Assembly (NCBI GenBank): GCA_025093985.1
Contig: JACAAK010000029.1
Coordinates: 1 to 54,400, forward strand
Source: Calvatia gigantea
Taxonomy: Eukaryota; Basidiomycota; Agaricomycetes; Agaricales; Lycoperdaceae
Length of the DNA: 54,400 bases
Reading direction: 5' to 3'
Positions 35,865-45,422 of this stretch are shown here, one piece after another; position 1 is the stretch's first letter, and each line of letters begins with the position of its first letter. The translations under genes were made by a program, and so were the position numbers. The notes under the pieces were generated by a model that worked only from the letters and a program-made list of their open reading frames with translations, did not search any database and had not been told where the DNA came from.

Positions 35865-36764
35865 TTACGCAGATAGGACTGAGTAGTCCAAAGATATGCC
35901 GTCGTCGTAATATTCGTCGTCGAAGGCATCGCGGGGGTTTTCCAATACTTGTTCTTGGAATCGTTGTTTCATATTCTCAACAGCTTGGACGTGGTCAACG
36001 TATTTCGGGCAATCTTCTGGTTTGTGTTTCGGGTTGAGAGTTTCGCAGAGTCAGCAGAAGTATTGGGGGCAGGTCCAGCGGTAATGGCCAGGGCGGGTTT
36101 TTCGACAGATGGGACAAGTGGTATGGGCACAATCACTGGCCCAGTGACCTACGGCAGGGAGGTGAAGTTTGGCACATTTTTCACAAAAGGCCTTCAGGTC
36201 GAAGTTCGGGTTGTTCATAGCTCGGGGTTGGGTTGGGGTTCTTCCTCGTCCTGAGTTAGGATCGAGGGGTTTTCGAATAGATTTCGGAGGCTTAGAAGTT
36301 GATCCAGTTGGCCCATTAAGTTGTGTATGGCCGTTTCAAATCGTTCGGGTGGGATTTGTCCGTCTGGATGGGAGAGATGTGGATGGGGAAGGTGCATGTG
36401 GTTTGGGGGAGGGTTCTCTCGTGGGGGAATCAGCTCGTTGGTGTGGTCTGACCTTAGAAGGGCCAGTTCGCTGGTTGGGTGGGATAGGCTTAACGCTATG
36501 CTCGTTGAGGTAGTGGGCATAAGCCTGAGGTAATCCAAGGCTTCGTGATGCCTGGATAAATAGGGCCGCTCGATCGGTAGCGTGCTCATAATCCCGAGAA
36601 AGATGTTCGAGCTGTGAAATAGTGTCGCAGATAAAGTGCCAGTGATTTCGCTGATTGGCATTATGTAGATATTTGGTGCGGAAGCGAGTTCGATGGCCTC
36701 CCTTGAGGACCATCGTGCGGAGGGATCCCTCAGATGAGAAATCAGTTCTAGCCCATAGCTCCAT
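35865..36764 (-). pseudogene. family D 3' ORF, zinc-knuckle part
   Basis: One frame from 36764 to TAA at 35867-35865, about 299 codons with two TGA stops that fit CGA to TGA. It includes a predicted helical region (HWHFICDTISQLEHLSRDYE), a Pro/Arg/Ser-rich linker and a Cys/His cluster near 36035-36200. In the cluster CPICRKTRPGHYRWTC has spacing C-x2-C-x6-H-x4-C, and a similar unit (LCETLNPKHKPEDC) follows after a stop. An acidic tail closes it. It looks like a nucleic-acid-binding, Gag-like protein but lies 3' of pol. Confidence 0.55.
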
Positions 36765-37682
36765 GGGCGAAGGTCTATCGTTCGCAGAGGGGGGCTCGGG
36801 GGAGAAGCTACTTCTCCTGTCAGGGTCTCGGTCGGATGGGTTGGCTGCGATGTAACCCGCGGCCGAGTGTTCAGTGGGATATAGTTCGTCCCAGGCTGAC
36901 CTGGGGGGTTTCGGATTGACGGTGGTGGCTGTGGGGGACTTTGGAGAGGGGCCGGCGGTGGAGGGGGGAATGTGTCGTTGGTCAAGGACAGGAAATTCTG
37001 CCCTAACAGATTTCGGGATCCCAGCTCACTCCGAGGGGAGTGTTGGGGTGGGGTTGTCAGCCCGGATTGGGTAGACGTACTTTGGTTTTGGCGACCAGAG
37101 GAGTCGCTGTGGGGTTGATTTCATGTCGTAGGTGGCGGTATGGGGAGTGGTTCCGGCGACGATGTTGGAGAAAGAGACTGGCGGGTCTCTTGGCTCGGGG
37201 TTGTTGGGTGGATTTGATATGTTTGGCTGCTGGGGATGAAGTTGGGATACAGCGGAGCTGCTTCCCATTCTTGTCGGGTAGGTGAGTTTATCCCAGGGGG
37301 CACTGGGAGATGATTCGGTGGAGGGGGGAATGTAGACGCAATCTGGACCGACGAAGACATCGACCCAGAATTGTTTGTTCTGGTCCGCGAATTGTTGAAG
37401 CTCGTCTTTGGTGAAGACGGCATTCGGGAGGGTGATAATAGGCTTTTCGAGCAGTTCGTTAATTTGGATGGTGGGGAGAATTGGGGTTTCGTGGCCCACA
37501 GGTGTGACAGTGGGAGGGTAGGATATAGAAATATGAGGGGAGGAGGGGAGAGAATGGGCTTTTCTGACTGGGGAATTGTTTTTTGTAGAAAGGGAGGAGA
37601 TGGAAGAGAGGGAAGGAGAGGGGGATGAGGCTACAATAGCCGCTTTCTTTCCCTTCTTGTAGTTTTTCTGGGTTGGTGCCAT
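36690..37682 (-). pseudogene. family D 3' ORF, N-terminal and Pro-rich part
   Basis: An ATG at 37682, 62 nt after the pol stop, opens 218 codons to 37026: a Lys-rich start, a Ser-rich segment and the more ordered FTKDELQQFADQNKQFWVDVFVG. A second frame (36985 onward, starting with a run of Pro) and then the zinc-knuckle frame continue in the same direction. I read these as one broken protein joined by frameshifts, but an intron or two separate proteins cannot be excluded. I recognise no family. Confidence 0.5.
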
Positions 37683-37743
37683 TGGTAGTTCGGTTTGTAG
37701 AAGTGCTGTTAAAGAATGATGGAGAAGTTGGGTGAATCCTGGA

Positions 37744-40700
37744 TTATTTATATCTTTTAGGTGGGATGGGAATTAGGTGGTGTTCTCGTTGGTATTTTCG
37801 TAACATTTCTTGGGCATGTGGTGAGAGTTGTGCTTCATTTTCCCAAGAGTTTTCTTCGTGGCTGTAACCTTTCCACTTGATATAGTATTCCCTTTGTTTA
37901 TTCTTGGTTCTATGGTTCAAGATGCCTTCGATTTCGTATTCTTCTTCTCCTTCTATTATGTCAGGGAGAGGTGGTTGTGGGTTTGATCCATGGGTATTGT
38001 TTTCGGTGTATTCAGAGAGAAGGGTAGCGTGGAATACGTTGTGAATCTTCCATGTTTCAGGTAGTTTCAGTCGGTAGGAGAGCGGCGATAAGACTTCTTT
38101 GATAGTGAACGGTCCAAGGCATTTTGGTGCGATCTTGTTTGATTTGAATGGGAGTTTCAGGTTTCTCTGTTCAAGCCACACTTTTTGTTACGAACTTACC
38201 ACACCCCCGGACTCTTCGCATCAACGTATTAACCTTCTGTACAGACTTTCCATTCTTCTCCCTGTATACCCCGGTCCGTTCTTTATTTATTTATCACATG
38301 TACTTCTACCTTCGCTTCTTATGATTCATTCTGAGTCATGTTCCTGTTTCACCTTCATCTTTTCCACCATTGTACTTCTCTTTACCTGACTCCGTCTTCT
38401 TATGACTTGTACTCGTTCTTCTATTCATTTCACCTATCCCTACGATTCCTTAGATTACCAATTAACCCGTAGTAGTTCTCATTGACTCATATCTACTTAC
38501 TACGTAATCTCTCATCTCTTATTCGTAGCTAGTATATAAACCTTAAGTAGTACTTTGTATTACTTTAGGTTATTCTAGTAACAAGCTTCCTTATCTTCGC
38601 TCGTCTGCTACAAGGCTAACAACCTTGGGGACTGCAGTGACATTTAACTCGGACTTCTCAGGCAAGCGTGAGCTTCTACTCGAGGGAGCGATCTGAAGCC
38701 TGCACAGAAGTCATTGAGACTTGTCAAATACTCCTGGGCTATAGCGTTGAACCTCTCCCTGAGTGGAGACGATCCGGGCCCAGTTGCGAAGTAAGGTAAC
38801 GCACATAACACTTTTTGTCCTAGGGCAAAGGGTTTGAATTTTGCTTTGATTCATTGTTCCATGCATTCCATAGCTAGTTTGTGGGCAGCAATTGCTTCTC
38901 TTCGTGCATGGTCTAAGAGTTCTATTCGTTCTTCAGTAGTGGTGAAGTTTGATTCCTCTAGAATAGTGGGTATTCCATGGGGTTTTGTTCCATACATGAG
39001 TTCAAAAGGGGTTTGTTTCCGGTCTGAATGTGTTCGTGAATTGTGGGAGAATTTGAGGATTGGGAGTGCTTTAGACCAGGAGGAGGGATTTCCTGTACAG
39101 TAGATAGATAGGTATGCTGCAATTTCCTGATTGAATCGTTCTGTTGTTCCATCCGATTGAGGGTGGTAGGCTGATGAGAATGATTGGGTGATTCCAAGTC
39201 GTTTCATGAGAGCTTGACTGGAGTTTGCTCGGAATCTGGGGTCACGGTCGGAGATTATCTTGTCCGGTAGTCTGAATCTGGTGTAGACCTTGTCTATAAT
39301 TATGTTGGCAATTCCTTTGGCGGTGATTTCCTTTGTACAAGGAGTGAGAATTACCCCCTTCGTAAGTCCATGGTCCACTATGGACAAGATTGAGTCGAAT
39401 CCGTGGGATTTTGGCAAATCAGTCAGCAGATCCATAGCGATATGGGCGAATGGTCTAGTAGATATCGGCGGTGGTATCGGTTGCAACGAAGGGTGAGAAG
39501 GAGTTCGGTTAATTTTGAATTGTTGGCATTCGCTGCATCCTTTAACATAATTTCGTACGAAGGTACTCATTCCTGGCCAATATACTTCAGCTTTGGCGAG
39601 GCGATAAGTTTCTTGTTCTCCAGGGTGTCTGACTGAAGGGTGGTCGTGGTATCGTTGGATGACACGTCGGTGGAGTTCCATGTCTTCTGGGATGATGACC
39701 TTTCCTTCGAATGTCATAAGATGTCCATGTGGCCTGGGAATCATCCCGTATTTCGGATTTATTGCTTCTGGTGATTCTGATAGAAGTCGTTTCATGGCTT
39801 CCATGGTGATTTCGTCATATTTCGATGATTTTATGATGTCATTCTGTAATTCCTGATCAACCATGGAGATGAACAGTTCGTCTGGTAATACAGTGATTTC
39901 CCTGAGGAATACTTCCTCGGGTAAGACAATAACATTTTCGTTGTCATTGTCATCATCTGGGGTGTGATCTGGTCAACGTGAGAGGGCATCGGTGGCAGGT
40001 ATTTTGGTTCCTGGGACGTGTTCAATTGTGAAGTCGAAGTGTGAGAGGAAACCAAGCCATCGAGCTTGTCTTCTGGAGATATTTTGGGGTTTTCTCCAAA
40101 AGGTGAGGTTCTTGTGATCAGTTCGTATGGTTACACGATGTTGGGCTCCTTCTAGGTAATGTCACCATTCTTCTAGTGCAGTGATTATGGCAAGGAGTTC
40201 CCTGTCATGTATTTCGTAGTTTCGTTGGGTAGGATTGAATGCTTTGGATAGGAAAGCTACTGGGTGATAGTTTCCGTTCATGTCTTGCTGTGATAAGACT
40301 GCTCCCAAGGCGTATTTTGAGGCATCGGTTTCGATAAAGAAGGGTTTTGTTTGGTCTGGCATCAGCAAAACGGATTTCTTCATGAATTCAGATTTTAGTT
40401 GGCTGAAGGCTTCGTTTGCTTTGTGTTCCCATTTGAATTTCTTTGTTTTGGATAGAAGAGCATTAAGCGGTCGAGAGATGTCGGCATAGCGATGTATGAA
40501 TTTTCGGTAGAAGTTACAGAATCCCATGAATTTTCTGACATCACAGGTAGTGCGGGGTAAAGGCCATTCTTCTATTCCACGGAGTTTGATGTTGTCCATT
40601 TCGATCTTGTCAGGAGAGATTATCATGCCGAGATATTCTAGATGGGTTTTATCAAATTCGCATTTTTCTAGTTTCAGGTACAGATCGTTGTCTTTCAAGA

Positions 40701-42134
40701 TCTGAAGTGCTTCCAAAGTAAGGTGATCCATTTCTTCCTGAGTTTTTGCGTAGATGAGGATGTCGTCCATATAGATTATAATTCCTCCTTTATCTAGCAT
40801 TTTTGCGAATATGGTGTCCATCATCTTTTGGAAGGTGGCTGGGGAGTTGCACATTCCAAAGAACATGACGTTCGGTTCGTAAAGTCTGATTGGAGTTTTG
40901 AATGCGGCTTTCCATTGGTCTCCTTCTCGAATACGGATGTTGTTGTATCCAAGTCGGATGTCCATTTTCGTGAATAGTTTTGCTCCTTGAAGTTTGTCCA
41001 TAATTGTTGTTATCATAGGAATAGGATACGCGTTCTTCTTGGTATGTTTGTTTAGATAACGGTAATCTTGGCATGGTCGAAGTTTCCCGTCCTTCTTTCC
41101 TACGAAGAAGAAGGATGAGGCCATGGGAGATTCAGATTCTTGGATGTATCCTTTTCGGAGGTTTTCGTTTATGAATTTCTTGAGTTCTTCGGTTTCAAGG
41201 GGTGATAAGGGGTACGTTTTCCCTAGTTCTGGTTTGAAGGTATCCAAGAGTTCGATTTTATGGTCATATGGCCTGGGAGGGGGGAATCGCTCAGATTTCT
41301 TCGTGTCGAAGAGTGAAGCGAATTTCCTATATTTCCTGGGTATCTTTGTATTGGTTTTTGGGGTTGACTTTTGTGCGAGGTTTGTGGCTTGGGTGATCTT
41401 CGTATTGATTTCGAGTTCATGTGGAGTTTGAGTGATTTCGTAGAGTTCGTGTTCCAAATGGAATTCATCGAAATCAATGTTTTCCAAGTAGAGTTTGAGT
41501 TCATCAATAGAGAGTTCAGGTTCTTCCGAATGGATGATTGCTTCGAAGACTTTTACAGCCAGTGGGTCAAAGTCTTCGTCTAGGTAGGTGTAACGTTTGG
41601 CATCATTCATTCCATGGATGTCTAGGGCGATTTCGTTGATAGTGGTAGGTCCATTTGTGGATTTTACGATTAAGGGTATGATGTTGTCGTTGTTTCGCCA
41701 TTTGAACTCTTGAGTAGTCCAATTTATGTCTGGGTTCATTTGTTGTAGCCATGGGTATCCTAGGATTAGATCTTTGGATCCTATTCCTGAGACGTAGGCT
41801 TCGAATTGACATTGTTTTCCATCAATTAAGGCGTTCAATTCAACGCTTTCATAGATTGATCCATTTTCATTGGAAGTTCCATCCGCATTGGATACTTTGA
41901 TAGGATGTTTGATAGGGCGTGTTCGTAGTCCATAGGTGTTTGTAAAGTTCGAGGAGATGAAGTTTCCTTGGGCTCCAGAGTCAATTAGAGCGGTGACTGG
42001 GATATTTCGTAAATGGTTCTGATTGAGTTTGATAGGGAGAAAGATTGATGCTTTATTGTCCGAGGTAGGGAGTTTTATTAGATTGATTTGTGGGTCACCC
42101 AGCGATTCCTTTAAAGGATCGGGTGACGCCTTCA
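37744..42134 (-). pseudogene. pol: family D pol polyprotein (PR-RT-RH-IN-chromodomain)
   Basis: It is expressed in the -1 frame relative to gag and open from 42135 to 40162. Protease LIDSGAQGNFISSNF is near 41985. RT has MDIRLGYNNIRIREGDQWKAAF and YMDDILIYAK (near 40775). RNase H has FIETDASKYALGAVLSQ. After two TGA stops, both at likely CGA codons (EEW*HYL, LSR*PDH), integrase is open 39864-38851 with HHCC (HPGEQETYRL, GCSECQQFK) and core residues in MDLLTDL, SDRDPRF and TERFNQE. A solo LTR (38186-38810) then splits it before the chromodomain (YYIKWKGYSHEENSWE), which ends at 37744. Confidence 0.92.
38186..38810 (+). mobile_element. solo LTR of family D inside family D pol
   Basis: A 625 bp LTR beginning TGTTACGAACTTACC and ending CGCACATAACA, with the perfect duplication CTTTT (38181-38185 and 38811-38815). 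Excision in silico rejoins GQK and VWLEQ of pol in frame. TATATAAACC lies near 38533. It is nearly identical to the element's own 3' LTR, so the insertion is recent. Confidence 0.95.
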
Positions 42135-42790
42135 AAAATCCCCGAAGGGCTTGAGCGTTGGATCAGAGATATATGCTTCTCTGAATTCCATTCTTTCGTC
42201 CGTTGGGAGTTCTCTGATCATTGCTTGGATATCGAGTGCAGAGATCTTTCGGGTTTGATTAGGAGTGGCACCGGAGTAATTCCTGGAAGCTTGAGGTTGT
42301 GAGGGTTGTGCATAACGGGGTGGCTGCATGAATCTTCTTTGTGGCGGGTGGGGTCGTCTAGGAGGTGGTTTTTCCTTGGACAGGTTTGGGTCAGGATTTG
42401 GACAATTGCTGATAAGGTGTCCAAATTTTCCGCAGCCTATGCATTTCCCAGCTTTGTAGCGAGCGACTTGCTCAGCAGTAAATACAGCGTTTAATTGTAA
42501 TTCCGGGTCATCCAAGTCATAGCCTTCATGAATGTAGTCTTGCTCTGGAGGATACGGTTCTTCGTCTTCGTAAGGTAGTTTGTAGGGGTCTTGAGGTTCT
42601 GCCTGTACTTCATGTATGGTTCGTGCAGGTTGGCGATTTGGTTGAAAACGAGTGTGGTAGGTTGGTTGGAAACGGGGTGGTTGGTAGGGGGTTGGGTTTC
42701 GAGAGAAGTTTCTAGGCCACATTGCATCGGCTTGACGATTGACAGAGTCTCGTCGTACTGCATCGGTATACCATTCAGCAATGGTTTCAG
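42132..42790 (-). pseudogene. gag: family D gag, 5'-truncated
   Basis: The frame is open from the truncation point to TGA at 42134-42132. It holds a basic, Arg/Pro-rich segment (PRFQPTYHTRFQPNRQ), an acidic stretch, one CCHC knuckle CIGCGKFGHLISNC and a Pro-rich tail ending PFGDF*. The capsid is missing because the 5' part was deleted with flanking element C sequence. Confidence 0.85.
42135..42141 (-). promoter_or_regulatory. family D -1 frameshift heptamer G GAT TTT
   Basis: Gag codons GGG GAT TTT TGA contain G GAT TTT immediately before the stop. The -1 frame reads straight into pol, which has no ATG nearby. The same heptamer occurs at the gag/pol junction of family A. Confidence 0.65.
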
Positions 42791-42891
42791 GTAGGTCGTA
42801 CTACTACAGGAAGGTTCAATGCAATCGTTAGATTAGGCTTGTATGCCTTAGATTAGTGATTTTCATGTGTGAAAACAGCTTTGCCGTTACA

Positions 42892-43019
42892 CCATATTTA
42901 AGTGTACATACATACTCCTGTATTTGGTACACTTAACCACCTGGTTCTCCCTCCCTTATTCACCCTCAAGTCTTAGCCTAAGTTGCAACCTGAGGTTTAC
43001 TCAGACTAAGGTCATAACA
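42892..43019 (+). repeat. A3 3' LTR, right part
   Basis: The last 128 bp of a family A LTR (CCATATTTAAG to GTCATAACA), beginning with the right duplication of element C2. It is followed directly by copia coding sequence. Confidence 0.88.
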
Positions 43020-43997
43020 TATCCATGTGTTTGGATGCAGTGTGTACATATTTCTATCTGATGAAATCCACCCAAACAAATTGTCTGTGAAGTCTGAGAT
43101 GATAATATTCCTCAGTTATAAAGGTTCTAAGAACTATATCTTCATGCAGCACATGGCAGGCAATGTGATCTTTATATCACCAAATGCCTTATTCAATGAG
43201 GGATATTTCCCTAAATACATCAGTTCAGTGCTGGATAGCAGTAACTGGCCAAATCACAGAGGAGAGAGAAACCTGCCAGATAGAAGAAAAGAGGATATGC
43301 CTCCTTTTCCACCATCTTTGGATGATGCTGGAAATGTTCCACCTCCTCCAAAGGAACCAGTTCATTTACCTCCGACTTCTCCACCTTCTAAACCAAAATA
43401 TTCTCTGCCTATACCTCCATTACCCCAGTGTGAACCTTCACCACTGGACAGCATTTCATCATGCACTCCTTCACCAGAAGACAGTCTGCCACCTTGGGTA
43501 CCCCCACCTGAGTCGCCACCTTTGCATGGAACAACCATTGAGGAGAAGCCTGAAGATAATAGCAAAGACTGGCAAGTAGACAGGAAAGTATGGGATCATA
43601 CAAATGAAGAGTTCCCAATTCCCATTCCCAAGTGTTGTGCTGTTGGTCCAGACCAGGTAGAGCCATGTCATTCTGAATGATAGGACAGGCCACCTATAAA
43701 ACCTGGTAATACTTATGGAGAGCATCAGCATCCAATTTCTATTGAAAGAGAAATTGATAGAACTCACCAACAAGAGCAGTAGAGGCAAAGGCAGTGCATT
43801 CGTGCCAATGCCCCTCTGGATGAAGTAATGTGTGAGTGGAGAGCTAGGACTAATCATCCTGAATATGTGAGACAGAGGGCTCGTGCTGAGCAGTACCCGC
43901 CACAACCCTTTGATTTACCTCTGTTTCAGCTCCCTCCATGTCTGGAACTGCTGCCAATGCCTGATAATCCACCTTATGATCTGATGTCTCATGATGC
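43020..43997 (+). pseudogene. Ty1/copia pol: integrase C-terminal/linker region
   Basis: The 217-codon frame 43027-43680 begins with the copia post-integrase motif FGCSVYIFLSDEIHPNKLSVKSE, then SYKGSKNYIFM. A long Pro/Ser-rich linker follows (about 43300-43560). After two stops the frame continues with NAPLDEVMCEWRARTNHPEY. The 5' part (gag, protease, integrase core) is absent: a family A LTR abuts it at 43019. Element C3 separates it from its RT at 51654. Confidence 0.75.
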
Positions 43998-44104
43998 ACG
44001 TTAAAGAGGCAGAAATTGAATACCAAGAGTAATAGGGTTGTACTGCTTAGATTAAGCTGACAGAATAGATATTTAAAGATTTCTGCACAATGCAAGTTCA
44101 TGGG

Positions 44105-44409
44105 TGTTACAACCTTAGTCTGAGTTAACCTCAGGTTGCAACTTAGGCTAAGACTTGAGGGCAAGTAAGGGGAGAAGAACTGAGTGGTTAAGCGTACCGA
44201 ATACAGGAGTGTGTATGTATGCTTAAATATGGTGAGCATCCAGTTGAATGGATGGAGGTACTACATGAAATGTCCAATGATAATGGCACGGTAATACTGT
44301 GAGTCAATACTTGGAGATTGCTGGACTAGAATAGATGGAACAGGCACAACATATGCGAGGAATGTAGGCAAGTATGGATCAGACAGGAATAGTCGAAAGT
44401 TCACAACAT
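44105..44409 (-). repeat. A4 3' LTR
   Basis: Differs from the A4 5' LTR by about 14 substitutions, all transitions and nearly all of the TG/CA/CG type. The polypurine tract beside it reads CCTGAGTGGAGGGTAA on the minus strand. Confidence 0.93.
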
Positions 44410-44426
44410 TACCCTCCACTCAGGCT

Positions 44427-45416
44427 TCATGCCTCAGGAAGCTCATCAAAGTCTCCATTCACTATGGTGGCAGTAAGTGCTTTCTTGGTGGATGCAATGA
44501 GGAATTCTCCATTGTTTGATTTTGCAAAGAAAACCGGCAAATGACTGCAACTGTCTTGACGGATAGGGACTGGGATGTCATTGAAGGGGAACTCGGTGGT
44601 GGTGGAGCTCTCCCAGTAACTCTTGACTATCAATTTCCAGTAACATTGGTCTTTCTCTTGTCCTGGTAGTACAGTGCGGAACCTTGTGGGTGGGAGAAAA
44701 ACTGATGTGAGTTGTGGTGGGGTGATGGTTTTTATGAAGTGTCGGAGGGCATTGACTTCTTCCTTCATGGAGACCGTGACTTCTTTGTCCATGGGGGTAT
44801 CAGCATGAGATGGCAGGGAGGGATTAACTGTGTCATGCAGTTCGGAGAGTGTGATGTGAATTCTGTCAACCAAGGTGTTGATATCAAGGTCTTCATTTGT
44901 TTTATCTCTTCCAAGCAGCTTCATGGCTACGTCTGCAAGTTTGAGGAAGATGTTGGTGATGTCGAGATGATTGAAGACTTCGAGGCCTAAGTCAATTCGG
45001 CTTTGGAGTCCTTGAACTCGATCCCGTTCACTGGGGGTAAGGGTAGACTGGTCTAGGGCTTGGAAGATGGCGGGGATGTGCTGGTTGGTGGAGGAGGACA
45101 CATTGGTGAACCCTGCATACATGTCGGCGAAGGTAATGCATGTGGTAGCAAGGGTGATGTGTCAGTTTACAACTAATCGTTGGTTTTGGGTGGAGATGTT
45201 CTTGATTTCGCTATTGGTTGCTTTATCAACATCCTTGAGCAGGGCTTCAAGGAGGCCTTGTGCTGAGGATGGTGTCTTTGTGAGGTTATAGTGGGTTCCT
45301 TGGGGAGCAGGTGCTCAGCTGTTGCCTGGCTCAGGGAATGGGAGGGAGGAGATTCTGGTAGGGGTGGGGTGGACAAGGGGGTCAATAGCAATGCGGTTAG
45401 GCTGGGAGGCAGGCAT
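44427..45416 (-). pseudogene. A4 ORF3, unknown protein (329 codons)
   Basis: From the ATG at 45416 there are two early stops (NS*APAP; VN*HITL, the latter CGA to TGA), then 231 open codons from 45122 to the end at ELPEA*. The open part covers TFADMYAGF, TPSERDRVQGLQSRIDLGLE, LVDRIHITLSELHDTVN, TVSMKEEVNALRHFIKTIT and FLPPTRFRTVLPGQEKD. The ATG lies 6 nt after the pol TAA at 45425-45423. Confidence 0.75.
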
Positions 45417-45422
45417 GTCTGT

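Larger units (their letters stand above)
35208..42790 (-). mobile_element. Ty3/gypsy chromovirus family D, 5'-truncated
   Basis: Right to left: truncated gag, pol with a chromodomain, extra coding sequence and a 3' LTR at 35208-35832. The 5' LTR, PBS and gag N-terminus are gone; the junction with element C at ~42791 shares a short AGGT microhomology. CpG dinucleotides are abundant and pol has few stops, so this is the youngest internal sequence here. A solo LTR of the same family has inserted into its pol. Confidence 0.92.
34319..42891 (+). mobile_element. element C, copy C2, split by gypsy family D
   Basis: C sequence runs 34319-35207 and resumes from about 42791 to 42891, ending CCGTTACA. 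It sits in the A3 3' LTR with flanks CTGT and CCAT, which differ by two transitions that both fit decay of an original CCGT. About 316 bp of C, corresponding to 9127-9442 of C1, is missing at the right D junction, so a deletion took part of C with the 5' end of D. Confidence 0.82.

Noticed and set aside
36169..37628. Long plus-strand ORFs opposite the family D 3' coding region
   Set aside because: They are antisense to Pro- and Ser-rich codons, giving Gly/Arg/Trp-rich shadows without domains.
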